Assembly (NCBI GenBank): GCA_016869535.1
Contig: VGDX01000007.1
Location: forward strand, 1-64,000
Reading direction: 5' to 3'
Length of the DNA: 64,000 nt
From: Alphaproteobacteria bacterium
GTDB lineage: Bacteria; Pseudomonadota; Alphaproteobacteria; Rhizobiales; Methyloligellaceae
Shown in pieces: positions 9,700 to 18,678 of the stretch. A program made the position numbers and the translations under genes. How positions within the stretch are numbered: position 1 is the stretch's first letter; every line of letters begins with the position of its first letter. A model generated the notes under the pieces. It searched no databases, was not told the DNA's origin, and saw only the letters and a list, made by a program, of their open reading frames with translations.

Positions 9700-11223
9700 G
9701 TGAGTGATCAGATCGCCGTGTCCTTTGCTGCGAAGAACGCACCAGCAGAGGGTGTGGTTCTGGTTTTCGCCGAGGAGGGACCGAAGCTCACGCCGTCCGC
9801 AAAGGATCTCGACAAGAAGGCAAAGGGATTGCTCGTGCGCGCGGCGAACATCACTGCGTTCAGGGGCAAGAAGGATTCAAGCGTCGATTTGCTTGCGCCG
9901 CAGGGACTGAAATTTGCGCGCCTGGTCCTTGTCGGCACCGGCAAGACCTCCGCGTACAGCGCCGAGGATTGGCTTAATCTCGGCGGCAGCGTGCGGGGAA
10001 TGCTGACCGGCAGGGAAGCGCCAGCGGCGCATATCTTCGTCGAGTCCGCCGACGGCAAGATCGCGCCCGCGGATGTTGCGCGCTTTGCGCTCGGCACGGT
10101 GCTGCGCGGCTATACGTTCCAGAAATACAAAAGCAAAAAACCGAAGAAGAATGGAGCAGGGGACACAAACGATCGCGCGCTCAAGAGGATCGTCATCCAT
10201 TGCGCCGATCCGAAAGCTGCACAGCGGGCATTTGCCGCCGATAATGCCATCGCCTCTGGCGTCACGCTCGCCCGCGATCTCGTCAACGAACCGGCCAACG
10301 TGCTCGGTCCCGCCGAATTCGCGGCGCGGGCGCGGGCGCTGACCAAATCCGGCGTGCTGGTCGAAGTGCTCAGCGAGAACGCACTGAAGAAGCTCGGCAT
10401 GGGTGCGCTCCTTGCCGTCGGTCAAGGGAGCGACCGGCCGAGCCATGTCGTGGTCATGCAGTGGAAGGGCGCTGGCGCTCGCGGCGGCGATCCTATCGTG
10501 ATTGTCGGCAAGGGCGTCACCTTCGATACCGGCGGCATCTCGCTCAAGCCGGCGGCCGGTATGGAGGACATGAAGGGCGACATGGCAGGCGCCGCGTGCG
10601 TCGTCGGTTTGATGCAGGCGCTGGCCCAGCGCAAGGCCAAGGTTAACGCCGTCGGTATTGTCGGACTCGTGGAGAACATGCCGAGCGGCAGCGCGCAGCG
10701 GCCCGGCGACGTGGTCAAGGCGATGTCGGGTCAGACCATCGAGGTGCTCAATACGGACGCCGAGGGACGCATGGTGCTGGCCGATTGCCTCTGGTACGCG
10801 CAGCAGCGGTTCAAGCCGAAGGCGCTGATTAATCTCGCTACGCTGACCGGTGCGGTGATGGTGGCGCTCGGCAAGGAGCATGCCGGGCTGTTCAGCAACA
10901 ATGAGCAGCTTACCGACTGGCTCATTGCTGCCGGCAAGGAGACAGGTGAGAAATTGTGGCGTCTGCCGCTCGGGCCGAAATATGACAAGATGATCGACTC
11001 CAAGGTCGCCGACATGAAGAACACCGGCGGCAAATGGGGCGGTTCGATTTCAGCCGCGCAGTTCCTGCAGCGTTTCATTAAGAACGGCATGCCTTGGGCG
11101 CATCTCGACATTGCCGGCACGGCCATGTCGAGCGTGGATAGCGAGATCAATCGCAGTTGGGGTTCGGGCTTCGGCGTGCGTCTGCTCGACCGGCTGATCG
11201 TCGATCATTACGAAAAACGCTGA
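9700..11223 (+). CDS. pepA: Leucyl aminopeptidase (M17 family) PepA
   Basis: PepA removes N-terminal residues from peptides in the cytosol with a two-metal centre; some homologues also bind DNA. The 507-residue protein has the M17 metal site VGKGVTFDTGGISLKP near 268-283 and the signature NTDAEGRMVLAD near 351-362. GTG at 9700 is chosen because AAGGAG (9688-9693) lies 6 bases upstream. An upstream in-frame GTG at 9649 lacks such a site. The gene stands alone; holC, a frequent downstream neighbour in related genomes, is absent and mazG follows after 201 bases. Confidence 0.95.
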   Translation: MSDQIAVSFAAKNAPAEGVVLVFAEEGPKLTPSAKDLDKKAKGLLVRAANITAFRGKKDSSVDLLAPQGLKFARLVLVGTGKTSAYSAEDWLNLGGSVRGMLTGREAPAAHIFVESADGKIAPADVARFALGTVLRGYTFQKYKSKKPKKNGAGDTNDRALKRIVIHCADPKAAQRAFAADNAIASGVTLARDLVNEPANVLGPAEFAARARALTKSGVLVEVLSENALKKLGMGALLAVGQGSDRPSHVVVMQWKGAGARGGDPIVIVGKGVTFDTGGISLKPAAGMEDMKGDMAGAACVVGLMQALAQRKAKVNAVGIVGLVENMPSGSAQRPGDVVKAMSGQTIEVLNTDAEGRMVLADCLWYAQQRFKPKALINLATLTGAVMVALGKEHAGLFSNNEQLTDWLIAAGKETGEKLWRLPLGPKYDKMIDSKVADMKNTGGKWGGSISAAQFLQRFIKNGMPWAHLDIAGTAMSSVDSEINRSWGSGFGVRLLDRLIVDHYEKR

Positions 11224-11424
11224 ATGATATTTCCGCGGCGAGCGGTTTACCGAATGGTGCCGGACGGGGCCCGAAACGACCCATCCAGTAATTTTCCATA
11301 ATATACCTTATGCGAATCCAAGATATGGGCAGGACGGTGCAGCGAATCCGCGATTTTCCTGTTTTTTCCGGGGAGTTTGCCGCAACGTCCGGCGATTTTG
11401 CTAGTACCGCCTTAGGCCCTCGTG

Positions 11425-12261
11425 ATGGCTGACGAGAGCGGCAAACGATACACGCTTGACGATCTTCTGCGCGTCATGGCGCGGCTGCGCGATCCAGAAT
11501 CCGGCTGCCCGTGGGACGTGGAGCAAAGCTTCGAAACGATCGCGCCATACACGATCGAGGAGGCTTACGAGGTCGCCGATGCCATCTCCCGTGGTGATGT
11601 CGCTGCGCTGAAGGACGAACTCGGCGACCTCCTGCTTCAGGTGGTCTATCACGCCCAAATGGAATCCGAGCAGTCGCGTTTCGATTTCGGCGATGTGACG
11701 GATGCCATCACCCGCAAGATGATCCGGCGGCACCCGCATGTTTTCCAGGATCCGGGTCTGCAAGAGGCATTCGTTAATGCCGATCTTTGGCAGCGTATCA
11801 AGGACGAGGAAAAGGCGGAGCGGAACGACAGGGACAGACCTTCACGCCTCGATGACGTGACGCTTGCTTTGCCGGCCCTCACCCGCGCCGTGAAGCTGCA
11901 GAAACGCGCAGCTAAAGTCGGTTTCGACTGGCCGAGCCTCGCCCCGGTTTTGGCCAAAGCCGAGGAAGAAATCGCCGAACTGAAAGCCGCGATCGAAGAG
12001 ATGCCAAAGCCTCCGCAAGGCAAGCCACCGCAGCGGGTTGCCGAGGAATTCGGCGATCTCCTGTTCGTCATGGCCAATGTGGCGCGTCATCTCGGTGTCG
12101 ACCCGGAGGCCGCCTTGCGCGACGCCAACGCCAAATTCGTGCGTCGCTTCCAGAGTATCGAGGCCGCGCTCGCCGCCGATGGCCGCAAGCCGGAGGATGC
12201 CACGCTCGAGGAGATGGACCAGCTCTGGGATGAGGCTAAAGCCGCCGAAGCCAAGGACTAA
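11425..12261 (+). CDS. mazG: Nucleoside triphosphate pyrophosphohydrolase MazG
   Basis: MazG hydrolyses (d)NTPs to NMP and pyrophosphate and can lower non-canonical nucleotides or ppGpp-related pools. The 278-residue protein contains two MazG domains. The first has CPWDVEQSFETI and EEAYEVADAI around 29-52 plus ELGDLLLQVVYHA; the second has KAEEEIAELKAAI and EEFGDLLFVMANVARH. ATG 11425 directly follows an in-frame GTG. The 3' end overlaps the convergent higA by 4 bases, so the toxin-antitoxin pair sits flush against it. Confidence 0.95.
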   Translation: MADESGKRYTLDDLLRVMARLRDPESGCPWDVEQSFETIAPYTIEEAYEVADAISRGDVAALKDELGDLLLQVVYHAQMESEQSRFDFGDVTDAITRKMIRRHPHVFQDPGLQEAFVNADLWQRIKDEEKAERNDRDRPSRLDDVTLALPALTRAVKLQKRAAKVGFDWPSLAPVLAKAEEEIAELKAAIEEMPKPPQGKPPQRVAEEFGDLLFVMANVARHLGVDPEAALRDANAKFVRRFQSIEAALAADGRKPEDATLEEMDQLWDEAKAAEAKD

Positions 12262-12566
12262 GCCGCTGCTTTGATTGGCTTAGCGCGTTTGATCCGCGCG
12301 CGTTCGCGGGGCGAATTTGTCGCCTCCCACAAATCGGTGCGCCGCTGCACGTTCAGCCAGAATTCCGGGCTGTTGCCGAAGACCCGAGCCAGGATAAGCG
12401 CGGTCGGCGCCGTCATGCTCCTGCGGTCATTGCACAGCTCGTTGACATGCTTGCGCTGCACCCCCATTGCCTCGGCTAGGGCGCTTTGGGTCAGACCCAT
12501 TGGCCACATGAATTCATGGGTCAGAATTTCACCGATGGTCGCTGGCTTACGCTTCGTCATCAACAT
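12258..12566 (-). CDS. higA: HigA-type antitoxin (XRE helix-turn-helix)
   Basis: This 102-residue DNA-binding protein matches the HigA/VapI family. A helix-turn-helix at about 27-50 (LTQSALAEAMGVQRKHVNEL) is followed by the family's ALILARVFGNSPEFWLNVQ. HigA binds and neutralises HigB and represses the operon. ATG 12566 is chosen because GAGG lies 4-5 bases upstream. A GTG overlapping the higB stop (12578) and an ATG at 12560 are alternatives. It is the second gene of a toxin-first operon, as is usual for higBA, and its 3' end overlaps mazG by 4 bases. Confidence 0.9.
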   Translation of the reverse strand: MLMTKRKPATIGEILTHEFMWPMGLTQSALAEAMGVQRKHVNELCNDRRSMTAPTALILARVFGNSPEFWLNVQRRTDLWEATNSPRERARIKRAKPIKAAA

Positions 12567-12574
12567 GGTTGACC

Positions 12575-12871
12575 TCACCTATAGCTGTGGTCGTCGAGAT
12601 AAACGCCGGCCGCCTCACCGCTTTTACCGTCCCATCGAAACACGAGCCGCCATTGCCTGTTGACGCGGATCGAATGAAGCCCTTTCAGCTTACCGCTCAG
12701 CTTCTCAAAGTGATTGCTGGGCGGCACTCGCAGGTCCTGATCGCTGATCGCGTCGTCGAGCATCTGGAGCTTGCGAAATAGCCGGTTTTCAAGGTCCAAG
12801 GGGATCTTACGGGAGCGGACATCGTCCATGAAAAAGGCGCGTAGCCATTCATCCCGAAAGCTGATGATCAT
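12575..12871 (-). CDS. higB: HigB-type toxin (RelE/ParE fold, plasmid-maintenance killer family)
   Basis: The 98-residue protein begins MIISFRDEWLRAFFMDD. It carries the HigB-family layout: a helical N-half (LENRLFRKLQMLDDAISDQDLR), then PSNHFEKLSGKLKG and the beta-strand core HSIRVNRQWRLVFRW. Family members are ribosome-dependent mRNA endonucleases. The frame is open far upstream through hflX, but ATG 12871 matches the family start and lies 25 bases after an operator-like palindrome. The lineage normally has hflX near mazG without this pair, so an insertion of the TA module is likely (inference). Confidence 0.9.
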   Translation of the reverse strand: MIISFRDEWLRAFFMDDVRSRKIPLDLENRLFRKLQMLDDAISDQDLRVPPSNHFEKLSGKLKGLHSIRVNRQWRLVFRWDGKSGEAAGVYLDDHSYR

Positions 12872-12892
12872 TCCGCCCGATCCGCACTGTGT

Positions 12893-12928
12893 TAGTGTAC
12901 CACCCATTGGTACATAAATGCAAGATGC
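12893..12928 (-). promoter_or_regulatory. higBA promoter with overlapping operator palindrome
   Basis: A perfect inverted repeat TGTACCA-N5-TGGTACA occupies 12896-12914, 25 bases upstream of the higB start. On the minus strand a possible -10 (TACACT) ends inside this palindrome and a weak -35-like TTGCAT lies 18 bases upstream. An operator overlapping the promoter is the classic design for HigA autorepression. Binding by HigA is inference. Confidence 0.6.
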
Positions 12929-12944
12929 GGTCTGGAGTGCGGCT

Positions 12945-14345
12945 TTACTCCGCGGCAAGCTTGAAGCGCGCCGGGCCGGCGAGGCGCAGGAGCTTGTCGC
13001 GCTTTTCCGGTGCCACACGAATGCGTAAGGCGATGAGGCCTTCGCCGAGATCGGCGCGCGCCACCACCTCGCAATTCTCGTAGATCCAGTTGGACAGGGC
13101 GCCCTCCTCCGGTTTAACAATGATTTCAAGTCGATGCCGGCTGCGGTTCAGACGCTGCTCGATCTCTGCGCGCAGTCCTTCCAGGCCCAATCCGCTAGTC
13201 GCCGAAACCAGAACGGCGCCGGCGCGGCTTGCTTCATTCCGGGCCCGCTCCAAAGCGCCCTCGTCGAGCAGGTCGGCCTTGTTCCACACTTCAAGCAAAC
13301 GGTCCGGTTCGGCTTCAGCCTCGATGCCAAGCTCCGTGAGCACGGCGTTGACGTCTTCGCGCTGGCTGCTGCTCGCCGCATCGGCGATGTCGCGGACATG
13401 CAGAATGAGATCGGCTTCGAGCACCTCCTCCAAGGTGGCGCGGAAGGCGGCGATCAGCGTGGTTGGCAGGTCGGAAATGAAACCCACCGTGTCCGACAGC
13501 ACCGCCTTGGAACCGCCGGGAAGCGGCACGGCTCTGAAGGTCGGGTCGAGCGTGGCGAACAGAATGTCCTTGGCCATGACGTCGGCGCCCGTCAAGGCGT
13601 TGAACAAGGTCGATTTGCCGGCATTGGTGTAGCCGACCAGGGCGATAGCCGGATAAGGCACGCGCTGACGCGACTTGCGGTGCAGCGCGTGGGTGCGGCG
13701 CACCTGCTCGAGCTCCTTGCGGAGAACGTCGATGCGCTCACCGAGCAGACGCCGGTCGGTCTCGATCTGCGTTTCGCCGGGCCCGCCGAGAAAGCCGAAG
13801 CCGCCGCGCTGGCGCTCGAGGTGAGTCCAAGACCGGACCAGGCGGCTTTTCTGATAGACCAGATGCGCGAGCTCGACCTGCAGGCGCCCTTCCCGAGTCC
13901 GTGCCCGCTCGCCGAAAATCTCGAGAATCAGCCCGGTACGGTCGAGCACCTTGGCGTTCCACGCGGTCTCGAGATTGCGCTGCTGCACGGGGGTGAGCGG
14001 GTGATCGACGATCACCAGCTCCGCGTCCTCCGCGCGCACGATGCCAGCCAGCTCTTCGACCTTGCCCGAACCGAACAGCGTCGCCGGCCGCGGCTCCGCC
14101 AACGGCACGAGTCCGCTCGCCTTGACATCGAGATCGATCGCCGCGGCCAGTCCCACGGCCTCATCGAGGCGCGCCTGTGGCGATCGTTCCCAGACGGACC
14201 GCGCCGCGCCTGATGCGCTTTTGCCTTTTCGTTTACTGAGGACCGGCGCGAACACCGCCGCCATTGTCCGGCCGCCGCTTGCGCGGCGTGGCTCACGCTC
14301 TCTCCCTTCCTTACGCTTCAGCTCTTTCGGGTCGGTCTGACGCAA
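12945..14345 (-). CDS. hflX: Ribosome-associated GTPase HflX
   Basis: HflX is a translation-factor-class GTPase that splits or rescues stalled 70S ribosomes. The 466-residue frame has the HflX N-domain with FGSGKVEELAG and RNLETAWNAKVLDRTGLILEIF. It also has the glycine-rich RQRGGFGFLGGPGETQIE, the G1 motif GYTNAGKST near 237-245, G3 DTVGF and G4 NKAD. The TTG at 14345 abuts the hfq stop and gives the full frame. The ATG at 14264 (MAAVFAPVL) is an equally possible start, since neither has a strong ribosome-binding site. The hfq-hflX order is conserved. Confidence 0.93.
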   Translation of the reverse strand: MRQTDPKELKRKEGREREPRRASGGRTMAAVFAPVLSKRKGKSASGAARSVWERSPQARLDEAVGLAAAIDLDVKASGLVPLAEPRPATLFGSGKVEELAGIVRAEDAELVIVDHPLTPVQQRNLETAWNAKVLDRTGLILEIFGERARTREGRLQVELAHLVYQKSRLVRSWTHLERQRGGFGFLGGPGETQIETDRRLLGERIDVLRKELEQVRRTHALHRKSRQRVPYPAIALVGYTNAGKSTLFNALTGADVMAKDILFATLDPTFRAVPLPGGSKAVLSDTVGFISDLPTTLIAAFRATLEEVLEADLILHVRDIADAASSSQREDVNAVLTELGIEAEAEPDRLLEVWNKADLLDEGALERARNEASRAGAVLVSATSGLGLEGLRAEIEQRLNRSRHRLEIIVKPEEGALSNWIYENCEVVARADLGEGLIALRIRVAPEKRDKLLRLAGPARFKLAAE

Positions 14346-14600
14346 TTACTCAGCGGCACCTTCCGCGTCACCGATCTCCGCAAGCTGGATAGGCTGTCCC
14401 GGCATGATCGTGGAGATCGCATGCTTGTAGACCAGCTGCGAGTGTCCATCCCGCCGCAAGAGGACGCAGAAATTGTCGAACCACGTCACCACGCCTTGCA
14501 GCTTGACGCCGTTCACGAGAAAGATGGTGAGCGGTGTCTTGTTCTTGCGGACATGATTGAGAAAAGTATCTTGAAGATTTTGCGTGCGTTCTGCTGCCAT
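14346..14600 (-). CDS. hfq: RNA chaperone Hfq
   Basis: Hfq is a hexameric Sm-like protein that pairs small RNAs with mRNAs. The 84-residue sequence has the start [19 protein letters not shown], Sm1 residues ([18 protein letters not shown]) and the Sm2 signature [10 protein letters not shown]. It lies downstream of ntrX and immediately before hflX, the standard alphaproteobacterial order. The 158-base gap to ntrX leaves room for its own promoter. Confidence 0.97.
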   Translation of the reverse strand: MAAERTQNLQDTFLNHVRKNKTPLTIFLVNGVKLQGVVTWFDNFCVLLRRDGHSQLVYKHAISTIMPGQPIQLAEIGDAEGAAE

Positions 14601-14758
14601 GGGCTTCCCCGTCCCTTTGGTCCACGCTTACTCTTGTTGAAGGCCGCCGAATCTCGCCCTGCTCCGGCGCCTGGAGCGCATTAGACGCGATTGCGAGGCC
14701 ATCCCGCAAGGGTTTCCAACGCGCGAAATGCGCCTGTTGTCCAGATTTCTACGCCAAG

Positions 14759-16156
14759 CTAGCGCATGGCCGGAACTCTTTCGTTGGAATTGACCCCAAG
14801 CGCCCGCAATTTCCGGTGCAACGCCGAGCGCTCCATGCCGATGAATTCGGCGGTACGCGAGATATTGCCCCCGAATCGGGTGACCTGGGCGAGCAGGTAT
14901 TCCCGCTCGAAAATCTCGCGCGCGTCACGCAAGGGGAGCGACATCAGATGCTCCCCCCCTGCCCCGTTCGGCGTCAGCGGGATGGGTGAGATGATCTCGT
15001 CGGGCAGCATTTCGGCAGTGATGATGCTGTCGGCATCGCCCCCGACAAGGATCATCAGGCGTTCGATATTGTTGCGAAGCTGGCGCACATTGCCCGGCCA
15101 GTCGTGCGACTGGAGCGCGGCCATGGCGTCCTCGCCGATGCGCCGCGGTGCCAGACCTGACGCCACGGAAATCTGCTGCACGAAATAACGGATCAGCTCC
15201 GGCACGTCCTCGCGGCGCTCGGTCAGGCCCGGCACCCTGATCGGCACGACGTTCAGGCGATGGAACAAGTCTTCGCGCAGGCGTCCCGAAGTCATCTCCT
15301 TCTGCAGGTCATGGCTGGTCGAAGATACCACGCGCACGTCGACATGCACCTTGGTCCCGCCGCCGAGCCGCTGAAAACGCTGCTCGACCAGGACGCGCAG
15401 GACCTTGGCTTGCGTTTCGAGCGGCATGTCGGCCACCTCGTCGATATAGAGCGTGCCGTTATGCGCTTCCTCCAGCGCGCCGACCTTGCGCGGCGCCGAC
15501 CCCAATCCCTCCTCCGTGCCGAACAATTCGAGCTCCACGCGATCGGGAACCATGGCGGCGGCATTCAGCACGACGAAGGGACCGTCGGCACGCGCCGACT
15601 TCGCATGCATAACGCGCGCGGCAAGTTCCTTGCCGCAGCCCGACGGCCCGGTGATCAACACACGGCTGTTGGTCGGCGCCACCTTGTCGATGGCCTGGCG
15701 CAGCTGATTGATGGCCGGCGAATGACCGATCATGTCGAAGGAGTAACTGCTCCGTTCGCGCAATTCGCGATTCTCGCGCCTGAGGCGCGATGCCTCGAGC
15801 GCGCGGGCGGTAATCAGCACGAGGCGGTCGGCCTTGAACGGTTTTTCGATATAATCGTAAGCACCGCGCTTGATCGCCGCCACGGCGGTCTCGATATTGC
15901 CGTGACCGCTGATGATGATGACGGGCAGATCGGGATGCGCCTTCTTGATGCGGTCGAGCAGTTCGAGTCCGTCGAGCTTCGAGCCTTGCAACCAGATATC
16001 GAGAATGACCAATGACGGCCGCCGCTCCTCGATCGCCTTGAGAGTCTCGTCGCTGTCCTTGGCCAGACGGGTTCCGTGACCCTCGTCCTCGAGAATGCCG
16101 GAGATCAGTTCCCTGATATCGGCTTCGTCATCGACGATCAGAATGTCAGACGCCAT
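14759..16156 (-). CDS. ntrX: Response regulator NtrX (AAA+ NtrC family)
   Basis: NtrX is the partner regulator of the NtrY kinase, linked to nitrogen, redox and envelope control in alphaproteobacteria. The 465-residue protein has a receiver domain with phospho-acceptor Asp53 (LVILDIW), an AAA+ domain with Walker A GPSGCGKE, and a Fis-type helix-turn-helix at the end (ISRTAEFIGMERSALHRKL). The sigma54-contacting GAFTGA loop is missing: after ELFGTEEG the chain goes directly to KVGALEEAHNG. It is therefore unlikely to activate sigma54 promoters in the usual way. Its ATG overlaps ntrY by 11 bases. Confidence 0.95.
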   Translation of the reverse strand: MASDILIVDDEADIRELISGILEDEGHGTRLAKDSDETLKAIEERRPSLVILDIWLQGSKLDGLELLDRIKKAHPDLPVIIISGHGNIETAVAAIKRGAYDYIEKPFKADRLVLITARALEASRLRRENRELRERSSYSFDMIGHSPAINQLRQAIDKVAPTNSRVLITGPSGCGKELAARVMHAKSARADGPFVVLNAAAMVPDRVELELFGTEEGLGSAPRKVGALEEAHNGTLYIDEVADMPLETQAKVLRVLVEQRFQRLGGGTKVHVDVRVVSSTSHDLQKEMTSGRLREDLFHRLNVVPIRVPGLTERREDVPELIRYFVQQISVASGLAPRRIGEDAMAALQSHDWPGNVRQLRNNIERLMILVGGDADSIITAEMLPDEIISPIPLTPNGAGGEHLMSLPLRDAREIFEREYLLAQVTRFGGNISRTAEFIGMERSALHRKLRALGVNSNERVPAMR

Positions 16157-18494
16157 GGGTCACTTCCTCTTCTTCCTCGGCCGGCTCCGACGCACCGGCA
16201 GTATGCTTGGCAGGGGCTGGCGCGGCGGCTGTCTTGTCCAACCCTGCCGCATCCTGATCGCTGACCGGCAGATCCATACGTACTGAAGCTCCTTCGATTT
16301 TTCCGTTGCGTCGCGGCGCATCGGTCAGGTGCAAGGTCCCGCCATGCTGCTCGGTAATCCGGTGCACGATGGCCAGCCCGAGCCCGGTGCCCTTGGTGCG
16401 GGTGGTCATATAAGGCTCGATCAGGCGTTGGCGGTTTTCCTTGGGCAGGCCGCAGCCATTGTCGATGACGGTAATCTGCATTCGATCGCCCTTGAGGCGG
16501 ACCTTAGTCATGATGTGGCCGTTACCGGCGCGCGCCGGATCGGCTTCGACCGCGGCGTCGATAGCCTCGCTCGCATTCTTGACGAGATTGGTGACGGCCT
16601 GGGTCAGCAGGCGCCGGTCGGAGAGCATCACCACCGGCTCGGTGGGAAGATCGAGTTCGAACTTGATCTCCGGGCGGCTGACTTGGAACAGGAACACCGC
16701 CTCGCGCACGATCTCGCGGACGTCGTGATGCTCCATCACCGGCTTCGGCATACGGGCGAAAGCCGAGAACTCATCCACCATCCGCCCGATGTCCGACACC
16801 TGACGAATGATCGTGTCGGTGCATTGGTCGAACACTTCGCGATCCTTGGTGATGGAGTCGCCGTATTTGCGGCGAATGCGTTCGGCGGAAAGCTGGATCG
16901 GCGTCAGCGGGTTCTTGATCTCATGCGCGATGCGCCGCGCCACGTCGGCCCAGGCGGTACTGCGTTGCGCGCTGACAAGCTCGGTGATGTCGTCGAAGGT
17001 GATCACATGGCCCTCGGCGTCCTTGCCCCCTCCCTCGCTGGTGACACGCACGGCGAAGATTCGCTCGGCACCTTTGCGCCTCAGCGTGATCTGGTCGGTG
17101 AGGAGACGCCGCCCCTGTTTCTGCGCCCGCTTCAACAGCGGGCCGAATTCGGGAATGGCCTTGGCGAGAGTCTTGCCGGCAAGCTCGCCTTCCTTGACGT
17201 TTAGCAGCGTCTCGGCCGAACGGTTGACCAGCGACACGGTGCTATCGGTTTCGACACCGACGACGCCGGCGGTGACGCCCGACAACACGGCTTCCATGAA
17301 TTTGCGCCGTTCATCGAGCGTGGCGTTGGCGCCGACCAGCTCATCGCGCTGGCTCTTCAGCTCGGAGGTCATGGTGTTGAAGGTCGAGCCCAGCACGGCG
17401 AGATCGCCGTCAGCGGGATTGACGCCGACCCGAATGTCAAGATTGCCGTGGGAGATTTTCTGCGCCGCGCCCATCAACTGGCGGATCGGGGCCACGAGTC
17501 GATTGGCGAACCACATGCCGATCCATATGGCGGACAAGAGAAGCGTAAGCGCGATGGCCACATACATGAGGCCGAAGGCGACCTGCACGCCGGCGCGGCG
17601 TTGTTCGAGAAGTTGATACTCGGCGACGCTGGCCCGCGTGGCCCGCAATTGCTGCAGCACGCTCGCGTTCACCGGACGGATGACATAGAGATAGGTATCG
17701 TTGAAATTATCGAGACTCTTGATGGCGCCGACGAGGTTCGTTTCCCCTGGCGCGATTACGATCACCTGCCCCTGCTTGGCGAGTTCCATCGCTTCCTTGG
17801 GCGGCGGCCGATAGACATAGCTCGGCACCGTCGCCGCCGTGGCGAGGATCTTGCCGGTATCGTCGATCAGATAGGCGACGGGGATCGCCCTGATGGCGGC
17901 CTGGGCCGAGAGGAACGTGCCGAAGCCTTGCGGCTGCGATTTGACGAGTTGCACCGCCTCGTCGATGTCCTTGGCCATGCCGACCGTGTCGGCGCGGATC
18001 ACCTGGCCGTGCTCCTGGAGGTAGGCGGTGGCCACGTCGATCGAATTCTGGATGATGGATTTGGTGCGCGTCGAGAACCAATGATCGAGGCCGCGGCTCA
18101 GCGACACGCTGGCAAACACGGCGAGCAGGATCGCCGGCAGCACGGCGATGATGCTGAACAGGCTGACGATACGCCAATGAAGCTGCGCGCCGGCAACCTG
18201 CTTGCTCCGCGCGAGCCAGAGTCCGCCCACCTGCCAGGCGATGATCATCACCATGGCCAGCACGAGCAGGCCGTTGATGAGCAGCACGCCCACCACGACC
18301 TGATGGGTGGGGACGATCGGCGTCAGACCGGTCAGGATGAGATAGGTCGCCAGGCCCGAGCATAGCGTCAGAACCATGACGATGAGGCCGAGCGTGAATG
18401 GGAGACGCGTGCCGGACCGCACGGTCCCGCATAAGCCGGCTGGTTGGGCCGCTTCAGGCTCGGTTTTTGCGCTATCGCCCGAGGGGGTGGTCAT
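16146..18494 (-). CDS. ntrY: Membrane sensor histidine kinase NtrY
   Basis: NtrY phosphorylates NtrX in response to redox or nitrogen cues. The 782-residue protein has N-terminal membrane helices (about 30-155 and 310-330) enclosing a large periplasmic sensing region, then a HAMP domain (NRLVAPIRQLMGAAQKI). A PAS domain follows (TVSLVNRSAETLLN). The HisKA box [20 protein letters not shown] and an HATPase domain (NLVKNASEAID, GCGLP, TGLGLAIVHRI) complete it. It lies 184 bases after ntrC and overlaps ntrX, so ntrYX form a unit that may also be read from ntrBC. Confidence 0.95.
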   Translation of the reverse strand: MTTPSGDSAKTEPEAAQPAGLCGTVRSGTRLPFTLGLIVMVLTLCSGLATYLILTGLTPIVPTHQVVVGVLLINGLLVLAMVMIIAWQVGGLWLARSKQVAGAQLHWRIVSLFSIIAVLPAILLAVFASVSLSRGLDHWFSTRTKSIIQNSIDVATAYLQEHGQVIRADTVGMAKDIDEAVQLVKSQPQGFGTFLSAQAAIRAIPVAYLIDDTGKILATAATVPSYVYRPPPKEAMELAKQGQVIVIAPGETNLVGAIKSLDNFNDTYLYVIRPVNASVLQQLRATRASVAEYQLLEQRRAGVQVAFGLMYVAIALTLLLSAIWIGMWFANRLVAPIRQLMGAAQKISHGNLDIRVGVNPADGDLAVLGSTFNTMTSELKSQRDELVGANATLDERRKFMEAVLSGVTAGVVGVETDSTVSLVNRSAETLLNVKEGELAGKTLAKAIPEFGPLLKRAQKQGRRLLTDQITLRRKGAERIFAVRVTSEGGGKDAEGHVITFDDITELVSAQRSTAWADVARRIAHEIKNPLTPIQLSAERIRRKYGDSITKDREVFDQCTDTIIRQVSDIGRMVDEFSAFARMPKPVMEHHDVREIVREAVFLFQVSRPEIKFELDLPTEPVVMLSDRRLLTQAVTNLVKNASEAIDAAVEADPARAGNGHIMTKVRLKGDRMQITVIDNGCGLPKENRQRLIEPYMTTRTKGTGLGLAIVHRITEQHGGTLHLTDAPRRNGKIEGASVRMDLPVSDQDAAGLDKTAAAPAPAKHTAGASEPAEEEEEVTHGV

Positions 18495-18678
18495 GGCACC
18501 GCGCGGCCGCTAGAAAGCCGGAGATTTGGTGGCTTCGCGCAAGGTTTTTAAGACGCCACGCACCCTATTCTCCCAGTTAAATGAGGGATTTCCTCACAGC
18601 TGATGCAGTAAGGTCACAATGTGGCGCTTTGGCGACAGCGTGTGGAATATGGCACAGTCGGCGACCGTGCTTTGCCTT

